From Gluconobacter kanchanaburiensis NBRC 103587 (GTDB lineage: Bacteria; Pseudomonadota; Alphaproteobacteria; Acetobacterales; Acetobacteraceae), in NCBI RefSeq assembly GCF_007988905.1, contig NZ_BJVA01000002.1, positions 248,001 through 312,000 of the forward strand: a DNA stretch of 64,000 bases, in the 5' to 3' direction. A program made the translations under genes and the position numbers. How positions within the stretch are numbered: position 1 is the stretch's first letter; every line of letters starts with the position of its first letter. The notes under the pieces were generated by a model, which saw only the letters and a list, made by a program, of their open reading frames with translations, was not told the DNA's origin and did no database searches. Positions 45,552-55,001 of this stretch are shown one piece after another.

Positions 45552-46943
45552 ATGACGCAATTCGCAGACAAGAGAGCCCATGCGGCAGAGTCCTCTCCGT
45601 TCGCCGTTGAGAACGACACCATTTTCCCGATCCCCGAGGAACGGCGTCACGGCAATGCCTGGTCGCTGCTGATGGTCTGGATCGGAGCGAACCAGAACAT
45701 CATGGCCATCATGACCGGGATGCTCTACCCCAGCATCTGTCATCTGGCTCTGGGGTGGTCGCTGCTGGCCATATTGTGCGGCAATCTGCTTGGGGGCGTG
45801 TTCATGGCTCTGCACGCGGCGCAGGGTCCGCATCTTGGCATTCCGCAGATGCAGCAGACACGCGGGCAGTTCGGATCGACCGGCAGCCTGCTGATCATCG
45901 CGATCATCATTCTGATGTATGTCGGCTTCACCTCCACCTTTTTCGCGATCGGGCGCGAACAGTCAGCACAGGTGTTCGGGCCCGGATACGGTCAGGTTCC
46001 AATCTGGGGGGCCGTCATCGTCATCGCCACGCTCTGCGCGATCGGCCATGACATCATCGAACGGTTCATCTCGGGTTTCGTACCCGTGGCTGCCCTGACC
46101 TCGGTCCTGCTGGCCTTCGCCTATTTCGGCGTCTCGCACGGACAGCTCGCCATGCCGTTCTGGTCCGTTCCGACAATGCACCAGTTCCTGTCGGCGCTGT
46201 CGCTCGGCGTTCTGTGGCAGATCGCCTATGCCCCCTACGTCTCGGACTATACGCGATATCTGCCATCCCGCACGGGAGAGCGCACGGCGTTTCTCGTCTG
46301 TCTTGCCGGCAGCATCGCGGGGACGACATTTCCGACGTTTATCGGAGCCTATCTCGGCAGTACGGGTTTTGCAGGCAACATGTACGATGCGGTCCGAACC
46401 TATTCACCGTTTCTGCCCGTCGCGCTTTTTGCCGTGATGATCATCTCCACGCTGGTAAGCTGCACGATGCAGATCTACTGCGCGGCCCTCTCCTCCCTGA
46501 CCTTCCTCCAGACCTTCCGCCCGAACTGGACGCCCACGAGCCAGTCGCGCGCGATCGCCGCGACCCTCCTCCTGCTGGCCTGCGCCATCATCACAATCAA
46601 TCTCAGCGGCAGCGTGCTCGAAATCCTCGACAACGTCATTGCGCTCCTGCTGGCCGTCCTGTCTCCCTGGACCGCCATCAACCTCGCCGACTATTACCTC
46701 GTGCGGCATGGCGCCTATGATATCCCATCCCTGTTTCGCGCCGATGGCGGCATCTATGGCCGCGCCAACCGCCCGGCCCTGATCTGTTACGCCATTGGCG
46801 TGATCGTGCAGATCCCATTCCTGTCGAACGGACTCTATGTTGGCAGCATTGCAAGATCACTTGGCGGGATCGATCTGTCCTGGATTATCGGTATTTTCGT
46901 TCCCGGACTGATCTACTGGTTCTGGGCACGCCGTTCGATTTGA
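45552..46943 (+). CDS. NCS1-family nucleobase/cation symporter (second paralogue)
   Basis: A 463-residue NCS1 permease, clearly related to the one at 39367. Both share NDTIFPIPEERRHGNAW-like starts, GNLLGGVFMALHAAQGPHLGIPQM, QTRGQFGSTG, and IAYAPYVSDYTRYLP, which points to a local duplication followed by divergence. The N-terminus is longer by about eight residues. It follows the kinase gene by 105 bases on the same strand. Two close but different NCS1 carriers in one region suggest uptake of two related compounds, or of a substrate and an intermediate. Confidence 0.9.
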   Translation: MTQFADKRAHAAESSPFAVENDTIFPIPEERRHGNAWSLLMVWIGANQNIMAIMTGMLYPSICHLALGWSLLAILCGNLLGGVFMALHAAQGPHLGIPQMQQTRGQFGSTGSLLIIAIIILMYVGFTSTFFAIGREQSAQVFGPGYGQVPIWGAVIVIATLCAIGHDIIERFISGFVPVAALTSVLLAFAYFGVSHGQLAMPFWSVPTMHQFLSALSLGVLWQIAYAPYVSDYTRYLPSRTGERTAFLVCLAGSIAGTTFPTFIGAYLGSTGFAGNMYDAVRTYSPFLPVALFAVMIISTLVSCTMQIYCAALSSLTFLQTFRPNWTPTSQSRAIAATLLLLACAIITINLSGSVLEILDNVIALLLAVLSPWTAINLADYYLVRHGAYDIPSLFRADGGIYGRANRPALICYAIGVIVQIPFLSNGLYVGSIARSLGGIDLSWIIGIFVPGLIYWFWARRSI

Positions 46944-47017
46944 ACAGCTTTTTGCCCTGTAACGTCCTTCTTAGGTTTTTCCGAAGCTAAACCCCGTAGA
47001 ACCATTCTTTAAATACA

Positions 47018-47053
47018 CGCATCAAATTGCGAACATTCCTGCATCGCATCAAA
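47018..47053 (+). repeat. Direct repeat CGCATCAAA, spacing 27 bases
   Basis: CGCATCAAA occurs at 47018-47026 and again at 47045-47053, about 65-100 bases before the RidA start. Copies 27 bases apart lie on nearly the same helix face and could be regulator half-sites. Weak evidence. Confidence 0.3.
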
Positions 47054-47117
47054 CTCCTGTTGGATGATCCGTGATGGGTCTCCGTAACAGAGGCGAAGAG
47101 CACGAGGAAATACGCCC

Positions 47118-47531
47118 ATGCCCGTCCACAAACGGATCCGCCCGTTCAACACCAAAGACACCTATCCCGAGCAGAGCCTCGACAATGACCTGTGTCAGGC
47201 TGTCGTCGCGGGAAACACCGTTTATGTACGCGGACAGGTGCCGCAGGATCTCGACACGCGTGAGAATGTTGCCGTCGGTGATCCGGTCGGCCAGGCGCAC
47301 AAAGTGATGGAAAACATCGCGCTCCTGCTCAGGGAATCGGGCTCCGAACTCGCCCATATCTGCAAGGTCACGGTTTATCTGACAGATATCCGCTACCGCG
47401 AGGCGACCTACCGCGTGCTGGGCCAGCACCTCAAGGGCGTTTTCCCGGTCTTCACGGGTCTCGTCGTTGTGGCCCTGGCCCGCCCTGAATGGCTGATCGA
47501 AGTTGACGTCATCGCTGTCATTCCTGACTGA
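47118..47531 (+). CDS. RidA/YjgF-family imine/enamine deaminase
   Basis: A 137-residue Rid protein. The conserved parts are VYVRGQVPQDLD (with the family gly-gln), GQAHKVMENIALLLRESG, HICKVTVYLTDIRYREATY, and the C-terminal catalytic arginine segment ARPEWLIEVDVIAVI. RidA hydrolyses reactive imines or enamines made by amino-acid oxidation or PLP enzymes. Its place between an NCS1 permease and a TonB receptor, in a region with an aminotransferase and flavin enzymes, suggests a pathway step that releases ammonia from an imine. Many catabolic operons have a dedicated Rid protein of this kind. Confidence 0.9.
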   Translation: MPVHKRIRPFNTKDTYPEQSLDNDLCQAVVAGNTVYVRGQVPQDLDTRENVAVGDPVGQAHKVMENIALLLRESGSELAHICKVTVYLTDIRYREATYRVLGQHLKGVFPVFTGLVVVALARPEWLIEVDVIAVIPD

Positions 47532-47610
47532 ACTCCCGTTCCCTTGTCTCCCCTGAACTGACCAAGCGTCCCGCCCTGCCCTTTCAGGCCTGCCAGCAGA
47601 GGTCCCCGAC

Positions 47611-49983
47611 ATGCAGACGAAATCTCCGCTTTCACGTCACTGTTTGCTCCTTTCGTCGACAATCCTCCTGCTTGGCGGGGTTGCGAAAGCCGCCACGACC
47701 ACGCACGGGCGACAGGGCTCACAAACGGGGGGCAGAAGTACTCATGCCGCCACCGCGCACTCCGCTGCTGCGGCTCCGCATAGCAGCGCGCCCCGGCGCA
47801 CTTCGCTCGACAGCACGGGGCCGGGCGATACGATCCAGGTTTCGGCCAGCCGCCACCATTCGGGCGGCGGCTTGATCCGGCGCGAGACAGCTGCACGTTC
47901 GGTCAGCACGATCTCCCGCGAATTCATTTCAAAACAGTCGCCAGCGTCCAATACACTGGCCCTCGTGACGCTCTCTCCGGGGGCGAACGTCGCCATGGGC
48001 GATCCTTTCGGTGTGACCGATCAGTCCTCTGTCAGCGTACGCGGTCTCAACCAGCAGGAAATCGGCTACGTCTTTGAAGGGGCGCCGATGAACGACCCCG
48101 ACAACTACACGCCGAACTCCTCGGAATGGGTCGACAGCGAGAACATGGAGAGCGTGCAGCTTCAGCAGGGCGCTCCCGACATCGAAATTCCGACCGTATA
48201 TTCTGCTGGCGGAACAATGCGCGTTCGCATGCGTGACCCGGACTACAAGCGTCAGGGTCAGCTTGATGTGAGCTATGGCTCCCATCAGATGAACCGTCAG
48301 TATCTGCGTTATGATTCGGGCGAGATCGGCAATACCGGCCTTCGCATGTTCGCATCATTCTCGAACCTGACCAGCCGCGCATGGCGCGGGCCGGGCCGCA
48401 ACAACCGCCGTCACATGGATTTCAAGGCTATCAAGGACTGGGCACCCGAGAGCAGCACCAGCCTCTCCTTCACCTATAACAACGAAAATACGGCCTGGTA
48501 CAGCACACCGACGCTCTCGGACTGGAACAAGTACGGCCTTGGCGGAGGGATCAACCTCAATGGCGTCTACAAGTTCGGAGATGCCAATTACTACAAAGGT
48601 TTCCAGACGGACTGGACGAACTATTTCCTGAGTAGCCAGTCGCATTTCAAGCTGAACCAGGAATGGTCGCTCGACGTCACGCCGTATTTCTATCATGGCT
48701 CCGGCAACTATCCGCTGGGCATCAACACGCTCCCGACGAGCGGCACCTATTATAACGGCACACAGGCCGTAAACGGATCGCTCGCCGGGAACAACTATTC
48801 CGAAGATGGCAATGTCGCTGCAAAATGGGATTGGTACGGACGCGAAAACTATACCGGCATCAACGCGGCTGCCCATTATGACACCGCGTTCAACCATCTC
48901 GTGTTCGGTGCCTGGTACGGCTACACCGACATGCATGTCAGCGAGCCGTTCTCCGCGCTCGACGGCGCCGGAAACGTTTCAAGCTCCCTGCTGTCACTTC
49001 AGGACGGAACCGTTCTCAACGGCTGGATCTACCATACGATCACCCAGATGGTGGGACTTTATGTCGGGGACGAGGTGCGCCTTCTGAACGACAGACTGCG
49101 GATCAATGCCGGTTTCAAGGAAGTCATGACGGCACGTGACGGCACGCTGAACCAGCCCGGCCCGCAATATGGCGCGAGCTATAACTCGGCCCAGCCGCTG
49201 CCGCGTTTCTCGATCAGCTACAAGGTCAATGACCAGATCCAGCTCTTCGCCAACGCCACAACGAGTTTCCGTGTTCCCATGGGCTCGGCGTTCTACAACC
49301 AGTATAACAGCCCTTATGATGCGAGCCTCTACCAGACGGCGAACACCCATTTGAAGGACGAGTACAGCATCGCCGAAGAAGTCGGCGCCCGGTATCACAA
49401 CAACTGGGTGACGGGCTCGGTCACGCTGTTCAATTACAACTTCGTGCATCACGCCATCAATGAATACATCAACGCCGTACCCTACTTCCTGGATGCAGGC
49501 GGCATGACCTCCCGTGGTGTGGATGCCGAGCTTGGTCTGCGTCCGTGGCATCATTTCTCGCCCTACGTGTCCGGCGAATATCTCTACGCCACGAACGACA
49601 ACAACATCACGCTGGACGGCGTGACCTACAGGACGAAAGGCAAAATTGCGACGTCCGCCCCGCGCTGGATGGCCGCGATCGGAGTGCAGTATGATGACGG
49701 CACGTTCTTCGGCAGCGTCTCGATGAAATATGTCGACAAAGAATACGGCACGTTCATGAACGACGAGCGGATTCCGGGCCACAAGCAGGTGGACCTGATG
49801 CTGGGCGCGCGCGCTCCGGATATCGGGTTCATGAAGAAGCCCAGCATCCGCCTGAACATCGTCAATCTGAACGACTCCCACTACCTGTCCGGCGTCTACA
49901 GCACCGGCCCCACAGCAGGAACCTCGACCTATTACGTCGCGCCGACATTCGCGGCTCTCGCAACGGTCTCAACGGGGTTCTGA
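47611..49983 (+). CDS. TonB-dependent outer membrane receptor
   Basis: A 790-residue outer membrane receptor. Residues 1-27 are a signal peptide ending in AKA. A low-complexity His/Ser/Thr/Ala-rich linker follows to about residue 65, then the plug domain (TISREFISKQSPASNTLALV, SVRGLNQQEIGYVFEGAPMND) and a barrel with many aromatic strands, ending in an aromatic residue (STGF). It lacks obvious siderophore-system neighbours such as a ferric reductase. The GMC oxidoreductase gene starts four bases after its stop, and RidA precedes it by 79 bases, so it most likely imports the substrate of this catabolic region across the outer membrane. Confidence 0.92.
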   Translation: MQTKSPLSRHCLLLSSTILLLGGVAKAATTTHGRQGSQTGGRSTHAATAHSAAAAPHSSAPRRTSLDSTGPGDTIQVSASRHHSGGGLIRRETAARSVSTISREFISKQSPASNTLALVTLSPGANVAMGDPFGVTDQSSVSVRGLNQQEIGYVFEGAPMNDPDNYTPNSSEWVDSENMESVQLQQGAPDIEIPTVYSAGGTMRVRMRDPDYKRQGQLDVSYGSHQMNRQYLRYDSGEIGNTGLRMFASFSNLTSRAWRGPGRNNRRHMDFKAIKDWAPESSTSLSFTYNNENTAWYSTPTLSDWNKYGLGGGINLNGVYKFGDANYYKGFQTDWTNYFLSSQSHFKLNQEWSLDVTPYFYHGSGNYPLGINTLPTSGTYYNGTQAVNGSLAGNNYSEDGNVAAKWDWYGRENYTGINAAAHYDTAFNHLVFGAWYGYTDMHVSEPFSALDGAGNVSSSLLSLQDGTVLNGWIYHTITQMVGLYVGDEVRLLNDRLRINAGFKEVMTARDGTLNQPGPQYGASYNSAQPLPRFSISYKVNDQIQLFANATTSFRVPMGSAFYNQYNSPYDASLYQTANTHLKDEYSIAEEVGARYHNNWVTGSVTLFNYNFVHHAINEYINAVPYFLDAGGMTSRGVDAELGLRPWHHFSPYVSGEYLYATNDNNITLDGVTYRTKGKIATSAPRWMAAIGVQYDDGTFFGSVSMKYVDKEYGTFMNDERIPGHKQVDLMLGARAPDIGFMKKPSIRLNIVNLNDSHYLSGVYSTGPTAGTSTYYVAPTFAALATVSTGF

Positions 49984-49987
49984 CGCC

Positions 49988-51658
49988 ATGCAGGACGCGG
50001 CGCGCCAGCCCCCAATCCAGACCCAACGCCCGTCTACGGGAATGGGCATCGACGGGAATGAAGACGCGGTGTTCGACTTCATCGTCGTCGGCGCAGGCTC
50101 GGCGGGCTGCGTGGTCGCGAACCGGCTGAGTGCGGACGGGCGTTTTCGCGTCTGTCTGATCGAGGCCGGTGGCGACGACCGCACCCCCCGCATCCGGATC
50201 CCCGCCGGAACGCTGACCCTCTACAAAAGCCGCACCCTCGCCTACCAGTTCGCCTCCACGCCGCAGCAGTTTCTGGACAACCGCTGCATTCATGTTCCCC
50301 GCGGTAGAGCGCTCGGCGGCTCTACCGTGATGAACAGCATGATCTATATCCGGGGCGACCGGAGCGACTATGATCACTGGGCCTCCCTCGGCTGCGAGGG
50401 TTGGGGATGGGACAGTGTTCTGCCGGAATTCAAGGCTCTCGAACACTGCCAGCGCCAGCTCGACCCGGAGTTTCATGGTTTTGACGGCGAACTGGACGTC
50501 GCCACGCCCCGCGACGTCAATCCGCTTTCGCACAGCTTTGTCGAGGCCGGGATCGCTGCCGGCATTCCCGAAAACCGCGACTTCAACGGAGCCACACTGG
50601 AAGGTGTCGGTATTTATGACGTCACGCAAAGGAACGGCTACAGGCTCAGCGCATATCGGGCCTTCATCCATCCGATCCGGGGCCGGGCCAATCTTTCGGT
50701 TCTGACGAAAGCACAGGTCCGCAACCTCATCATCGAAGACAGGACTGTCCGGGGGGTTACGATTCTGCAGGACGGGCAGGCGCGTGTCCTGCACGCCCGG
50801 CGTGAAGTGGTGCTCTGCGCGGGTGCCATCGGCTCCCCCCAGATCCTGATGGCGTCGGGCATCGGCCCGGGCGCGACGCTTGTCCGCGCGGGGATCTCCC
50901 CGCTCCATGATCTCTCCGGCGTCGGCGGCAATCTTCAGGATCATCTGGATGGCCTGGTCACAGTGCGATCGCGCGATCCGCGCACGCTGGGGTTCTCGGC
51001 ACGCTCCCTGCCTGCGGTCCTTCCCTCGCCTCTCCGCTTCCTGTTCGGACGCAAAGGCTGGCTGACCACGAATTACGTCGAAGCCGGAGGGTTCGCTCAT
51101 ACGTCCCTGTCCGACGGGCGCGTCCCCGACATCCAGTTCCACTTCGTACCAGGCTATCGCAGCCCACGCGGCAGGCTGTTCGAATGGGGGCACGGCATTG
51201 CGATCCACACCTGCGTTCTGCGCCCACGAAGCCGGGGCAAGATCAGCCTTGCGACGGACGGGTCGAACGCGCCGGTCATCGACTTCAGTTTCGGCTCCGA
51301 TCCGCAGGACCTCAGAGTGCTCTGCGAAGGAATCAAAGTCGCGCGCAATATCCTCTCCCAGACCGCTTTCGACGGTACGCGCGGCATTGAGCAAGCTCCA
51401 GGCAAGACGGTCGTGAGCGATCAGGACATCCTCAACTATCTGCGCAGAAGCGCGGCCACGGTGTTTCATCCCGCCGGAACCTGCCGCATGGGCAGCGATG
51501 CCGGTGCAGTGGTGACACCGCGCCTCAGTGTGGTGGGTCTGAGTGGGCTGCGGGTCGCGGATGCGTCCATCATGCCGACCCTCATCAGCGGCAACACCAG
51601 CGCCCCGAGCATGATGATCGGCGCAAAGGCCGCACGGATGATCCTCGAAGACGCCTGA
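49988..51658 (+). CDS. GMC-family FAD-dependent alcohol oxidase/dehydrogenase
   Basis: A 556-residue glucose-methanol-choline oxidoreductase. The FAD site is IVVGAGSAGCVVANRLS (residues 32-48), followed by PRGRALGGSTVMNSMIYIRG and GAIGSPQILMASGIGP; the catalytic His494 is in HPAGTCRMG, with GNTSAPSMMIGAKAA at the end. It starts four bases after the TonB receptor stop. No signal peptide is seen, so it should be cytoplasmic; about 30 extra residues precede the FAD domain. Relatives oxidise choline, alcohols, or pyridoxine. In this region it likely oxidises a primary alcohol of the imported compound to the aldehyde. Confidence 0.92.
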   Translation: MQDAARQPPIQTQRPSTGMGIDGNEDAVFDFIVVGAGSAGCVVANRLSADGRFRVCLIEAGGDDRTPRIRIPAGTLTLYKSRTLAYQFASTPQQFLDNRCIHVPRGRALGGSTVMNSMIYIRGDRSDYDHWASLGCEGWGWDSVLPEFKALEHCQRQLDPEFHGFDGELDVATPRDVNPLSHSFVEAGIAAGIPENRDFNGATLEGVGIYDVTQRNGYRLSAYRAFIHPIRGRANLSVLTKAQVRNLIIEDRTVRGVTILQDGQARVLHARREVVLCAGAIGSPQILMASGIGPGATLVRAGISPLHDLSGVGGNLQDHLDGLVTVRSRDPRTLGFSARSLPAVLPSPLRFLFGRKGWLTTNYVEAGGFAHTSLSDGRVPDIQFHFVPGYRSPRGRLFEWGHGIAIHTCVLRPRSRGKISLATDGSNAPVIDFSFGSDPQDLRVLCEGIKVARNILSQTAFDGTRGIEQAPGKTVVSDQDILNYLRRSAATVFHPAGTCRMGSDAGAVVTPRLSVVGLSGLRVADASIMPTLISGNTSAPSMMIGAKAARMILEDA

Positions 51659-51755
51659 GGACTATGGCTTGGACAGTGGCCAAAACCGCCGCACGTTATC
51701 ATGCGCGTTCCTTTAACCCGTTCCTTTAAAGCGGCAACTGCTCTAGTCTTGCACG

Positions 51756-52682
51756 ATGCGTTATACCCTGCGTCAGCTCGAATATTTTGTCGCCGCCGGT
51801 GAAGCGGGATCGATCCGCCACGCCTCCGAACGGCTGTCCATTTCCCAGCCATCCATCTCGACGGCGATCTCGCATCTCGAGCTCGAACTGAACGTCCAGC
51901 TTTTCGTGCGGCATCACGCGCAGGGGCTGTCGCTGACGAGCGTGGGCCGTACTTTGCTACGGGAAGCAAAGAACATTCTGGCGATGGCGGAAAGCCTGCA
52001 CTCAGTGGCGGCGGAAGAAACGGATCAGGTGCGGGGCCGCCTCTCAGTGGGTGCGATGATCACGCTTGCCCCCATGGTCATGCCCGCCCTTGCCTACAGT
52101 TTCCGGCTCGACTATCCGTCCGTCGACATCCGGCAGTTCGCCTCAAATCACGAATGGCTGACCGAGAAACTCAAACAGGCCGAGCTTGATCTCGCCATCA
52201 CCTACGACCTTGAGATGCCACCGGGCATCGAGTTCGTTCCGCTGGCGAGCCTGCCGCCACATGTGGTCGTCAGCACCGATCATCCTCTGGCCGGACGCTC
52301 CAGCGTGAGTCTGGCCGAGATCGCGCATGAACCAATGATTTTTCTCGATCTCCCCCTCAGCCGCCAGTATTTCAACGGTCTTTACGAACGGGAGGGCCTT
52401 CAGCCAAACATCTATGCCCGCAGCGCGGAACAGGCCGTCGTACGGACAATGGTCGCAAACGGCTACGGATATTCGCTGGCCAATGTGCGGCCCAGATCGA
52501 ACATGGCAATGGACGGCAAGACGGTGGTGCGCGTCAAACTGTCAGGCGATCATCGGCCGATGGTGATGGGGATGGCGATGCGACAGGAGACGCGCAAATC
52601 CCGCTTGCTCGAACATTTCTGCGACCATTGCCGCGCCTCGATTTCCGACCATGACATTCCGGGCATGAGTCCGCTGGAATAG
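51756..52682 (+). CDS. LysR-family transcriptional regulator
   Basis: A 308-residue LysR regulator with an N-terminal helix-turn-helix (RYTLRQLEYFVAAGEAGSI, then ASERLSISQPSISTAISHLE) and an effector domain (LSVGAMITLAPMVMPALAY, DLAITYDLEMPPGIEF). The domain start resembles regulators such as NocR/CysB-like catabolic activators. It is in the middle of the catabolic region, 97 bases after the GMC gene and convergent with the aldolase gene, and probably controls part of it, alongside the LuxR-type regulator at the left edge. Confidence 0.9.
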   Translation: MRYTLRQLEYFVAAGEAGSIRHASERLSISQPSISTAISHLELELNVQLFVRHHAQGLSLTSVGRTLLREAKNILAMAESLHSVAAEETDQVRGRLSVGAMITLAPMVMPALAYSFRLDYPSVDIRQFASNHEWLTEKLKQAELDLAITYDLEMPPGIEFVPLASLPPHVVVSTDHPLAGRSSVSLAEIAHEPMIFLDLPLSRQYFNGLYEREGLQPNIYARSAEQAVVRTMVANGYGYSLANVRPRSNMAMDGKTVVRVKLSGDHRPMVMGMAMRQETRKSRLLEHFCDHCRASISDHDIPGMSPLE

Positions 52683-52700
52683 ACCCCCGGCCCGGTTCAG

Positions 52701-52731
52701 GTCCCGGATCGGGTCCCGGGACCGCGTTTCT
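52701..52731. terminator. Hairpin between convergent genes, likely bidirectional terminator
   Basis: GGTCCCG at 52701-52707 pairs with CGGGACC at 52718-52724 (loop of ten bases), followed by GCGTTTCTT. A shorter perfect palindrome GGTCCCGGGACC at 52713-52724 is an alternative fold. It sits exactly between the convergent LysR and aldolase genes. Confidence 0.55.
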
Positions 52732-53460
52732 TCAGTCAGTGTAATCAGGCTCTTCGCGGTCGAGGATCAACTTCATTTCCTCGAAATGGCGGATGGAGAA
52801 AGCCGTGATTTTTTCCCAGTCCCGCGCTGTCCGCTCCGCTACGTCGTCCGACAGGACTGAGATCTCGCGGCCCGTCGCATAAGCCGTCACGAGGATCTGG
52901 CAGGCCCGCTCGATCGTATACATGTCGTCATACGCCTCTCCCACCGTGGGCGCGACGACCATGACGCCATGGTTGCCCATCATGAGACGTGTCTTGCCAT
53001 TCAGAAGAGATGCCAAACGCGCGCCTTCTGCCTCGCTATCCGCCATGCCGCCATACTGCGTATCGACCGCGACGCGACGGAAGTACCGCGCGGTGTTCTG
53101 GTCGATCGGGAGGATCGTCGGATCGGCCAGCGTCGAGATGGTCGTACAGTAGATTGGATGCAGGTGCATCGCCACGACAGCATCGGGATGCAGGCGATGA
53201 AGCTGGGCGTGGATCGACCACGCCGTCGGGTCCAGATCCTGTTTGGCGGTGCTCGCGGGATCGTTCGTATCGACAAGCACCAGATCGCTCGCACGGATGC
53301 GCGAAAAATGCTGCCACTTGGGGTTGATCAGGAAGCGTGAGCCATCCGGCGAGACGGACATGCTGAAATGATTGGCCACGGCTTCATGCATGCCCAGACG
53401 GGCTGCCAGCCGAAAGGCGGCCGCAAGATCGATCCTGGCTTTCTTTTCGTTCTCGACCAT
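52732..53460 (-). CDS. Class II aldolase/adducin-fold enzyme
   Basis: A 242-residue zinc-dependent class II aldolase/adducin family protein. The zinc ligands are His in AMHLHPIYCTT (HLH) and His in GNHGVMVVAP; the family start AAAFRLAARLGMHEAVANHFSM is intact, as is the phosphate-type loop region FLINPKWQHFSRIRASDL. Members cleave sugar phosphates (fuculose-, rhamnulose- or methylthioribulose-type) or decarboxylate hydroxy-acids, for example in vitamin B6 breakdown. With a kinase in the same region, cleavage of a phosphorylated intermediate is a fair guess. It stands alone on the minus strand, divergent from the FMO-like gene. Confidence 0.88.
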   Translation of the reverse strand: MVENEKKARIDLAAAFRLAARLGMHEAVANHFSMSVSPDGSRFLINPKWQHFSRIRASDLVLVDTNDPASTAKQDLDPTAWSIHAQLHRLHPDAVVAMHLHPIYCTTISTLADPTILPIDQNTARYFRRVAVDTQYGGMADSEAEGARLASLLNGKTRLMMGNHGVMVVAPTVGEAYDDMYTIERACQILVTAYATGREISVLSDDVAERTARDWEKITAFSIRHFEEMKLILDREEPDYTD

Positions 53461-53742
53461 GATTTTAAGGCTTCCTGAACAGGAGTTTTTTGAAACAATC
53501 GGAATAATGCCTGTCTAAAGTCCGGTCATCGGAAGGGAAAGACAGATTTCGTGAATGCCGGGTGCGGTTTTTCCGATGCAGCTGCTTAAGACAGAACCGG
53601 CACGGTAAATCTCTTAGGAAAAGACTAAGCAAAGATAATCAATTCGATTGTTTCTCGCATCATGTCGTTTCCATACAAGAATGGTAAGGCCTTCCCGAAA
53701 CGAGGAAGCAGTCTTCTGTCAGTCCAGCGGAAAGTGTCCAGC

Positions 53743-54984
53743 ATGACTATGGAAAACGTCGATACCCTGATCATCGGTGGTGGCCAGGCGGGTGTGGCGA
53801 TGAGCGAGCATCTTGGCCAGCGCGGCATTCCTCATCTCGTGGTCGAGCGCGGCCAGATCGCCGAACGGTGGCGCAATGAACGCTGGGATTCGCTCGTCGC
53901 GAACGGCCCGGCATGGCATGACCGTTTTCCTAACAAAACGTTCCCCAATCTCGATCCGGATGCCTTCGCGCCCCGCGCGCAGATCGTTTCCTATTTCGAA
54001 GCCTATGCAAAGCAGATCGACATGCCGATCCGCTGCGGCGTGGAAATCAGCGCACTGCGCAAAAGTGCTGACGGTCTGGGCTTTGAAGCTGACGGGCCGG
54101 ACGGGACGATCAAGGCCAGAAACGTGATCGTGGCGACCGGACCGTTCCAGAAGCCGTCCTTTCCGGACATCGTCCCTCAGGACAGCGGCATCCTTCAGAT
54201 GCACTCCAATGCCTACAAGAACCCGGCACAGCTTCCCGAAGGTGGCGTTCTGGTAATTGGCGCCGGGTCATCCGGTGCCCAGATCGCGGACGAACTGCGC
54301 GCCTCGGGCCGCGACGTTTGGCTGTCCGTAGGGCCGCATGACCGCCCGCCCCGCGCCTATCGCGGACGCGATTTCGTCTGGTGGCTGGGCGTTCTGGGTA
54401 TGTGGAACATGAAGGTTCCGAGCCCGGATGTCGAACATGTCACGATCGCCGTCAGCGGCGCGCATGGCGGTCATACGGTCGATTTCCGCAACCTCGCGGC
54501 AAGCGGAATGACGCTGGTGGGACGTACGGAAAGCTACCAGGACGGCAGCCTGACATTCGCCCCCGATCTCGCCAAAAACATCGAAGGGGGAGATGCGAAC
54601 TATCTCGCCATGCTCGATGCGGCCGACGCCTATGTTCTCGAACATGGCCTCGATCTTCCGGAGGAGCCCGATGCCCGCAAAATCGGGCCTCTGCCGGCCT
54701 GCGCCACTGATCCGGTCCTGAGCCTCGATCTGGCCAAAGCCGGGATCAAAACGATCATCTGGGCCACGGGTTACAGGCTCGATTTCGGATGGATCGACCT
54801 CGATATTTTCGACAACCGCGGCGCGCCGCGTCATGACCGGGGCGTCTCGGTCGAGCCGGGGCTGTATTTTATCGGACTGGCATGGCTGTCGCGCCGGGCT
54901 TCCCCGTTCATCTGGGGTTGCTGGCATGACGCCGACTATCTGGGGGACTATATTGCCAAAGAGCGTCTGGCCAAAGCAGGCTGA
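53743..54984 (+). CDS. FMO/CzcO-like FAD- and NAD(P)-dependent oxidoreductase
   Basis: A 413-residue two-dinucleotide-binding flavoprotein. The FAD site is LIIGGGQAGVAMSEHL (from residue 9), the NADPH site is VLVIGAGSSGAQIADELR, and a late IWATGYRLDF motif closes the fold; ERWRNERWDSL is the usual segment after the FAD strand. This is the YUCCA/CzcO-like group of single-protein monooxygenases, which hydroxylate nitrogen or carbon. The ATG at 53743 has CGGAAAG upstream; a longer frame begins at 53662 but adds 27 residues before the FAD strand. It leads a run with the M20 deacetylase (17-base gap) and the DUF1028 gene. Confidence 0.82.
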   Translation: MTMENVDTLIIGGGQAGVAMSEHLGQRGIPHLVVERGQIAERWRNERWDSLVANGPAWHDRFPNKTFPNLDPDAFAPRAQIVSYFEAYAKQIDMPIRCGVEISALRKSADGLGFEADGPDGTIKARNVIVATGPFQKPSFPDIVPQDSGILQMHSNAYKNPAQLPEGGVLVIGAGSSGAQIADELRASGRDVWLSVGPHDRPPRAYRGRDFVWWLGVLGMWNMKVPSPDVEHVTIAVSGAHGGHTVDFRNLAASGMTLVGRTESYQDGSLTFAPDLAKNIEGGDANYLAMLDAADAYVLEHGLDLPEEPDARKIGPLPACATDPVLSLDLAKAGIKTIIWATGYRLDFGWIDLDIFDNRGAPRHDRGVSVEPGLYFIGLAWLSRRASPFIWGCWHDADYLGDYIAKERLAKAG

Positions 54985-55001
54985 ACAGAGGGCTGGGGAT
55001 C

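Noticed and set aside
49862-51469. Minus-strand open frame of 535 codons antisense to the GMC oxidoreductase gene
   Set aside because: The GMC gene has all family motifs on the plus strand; the antisense frame has none.
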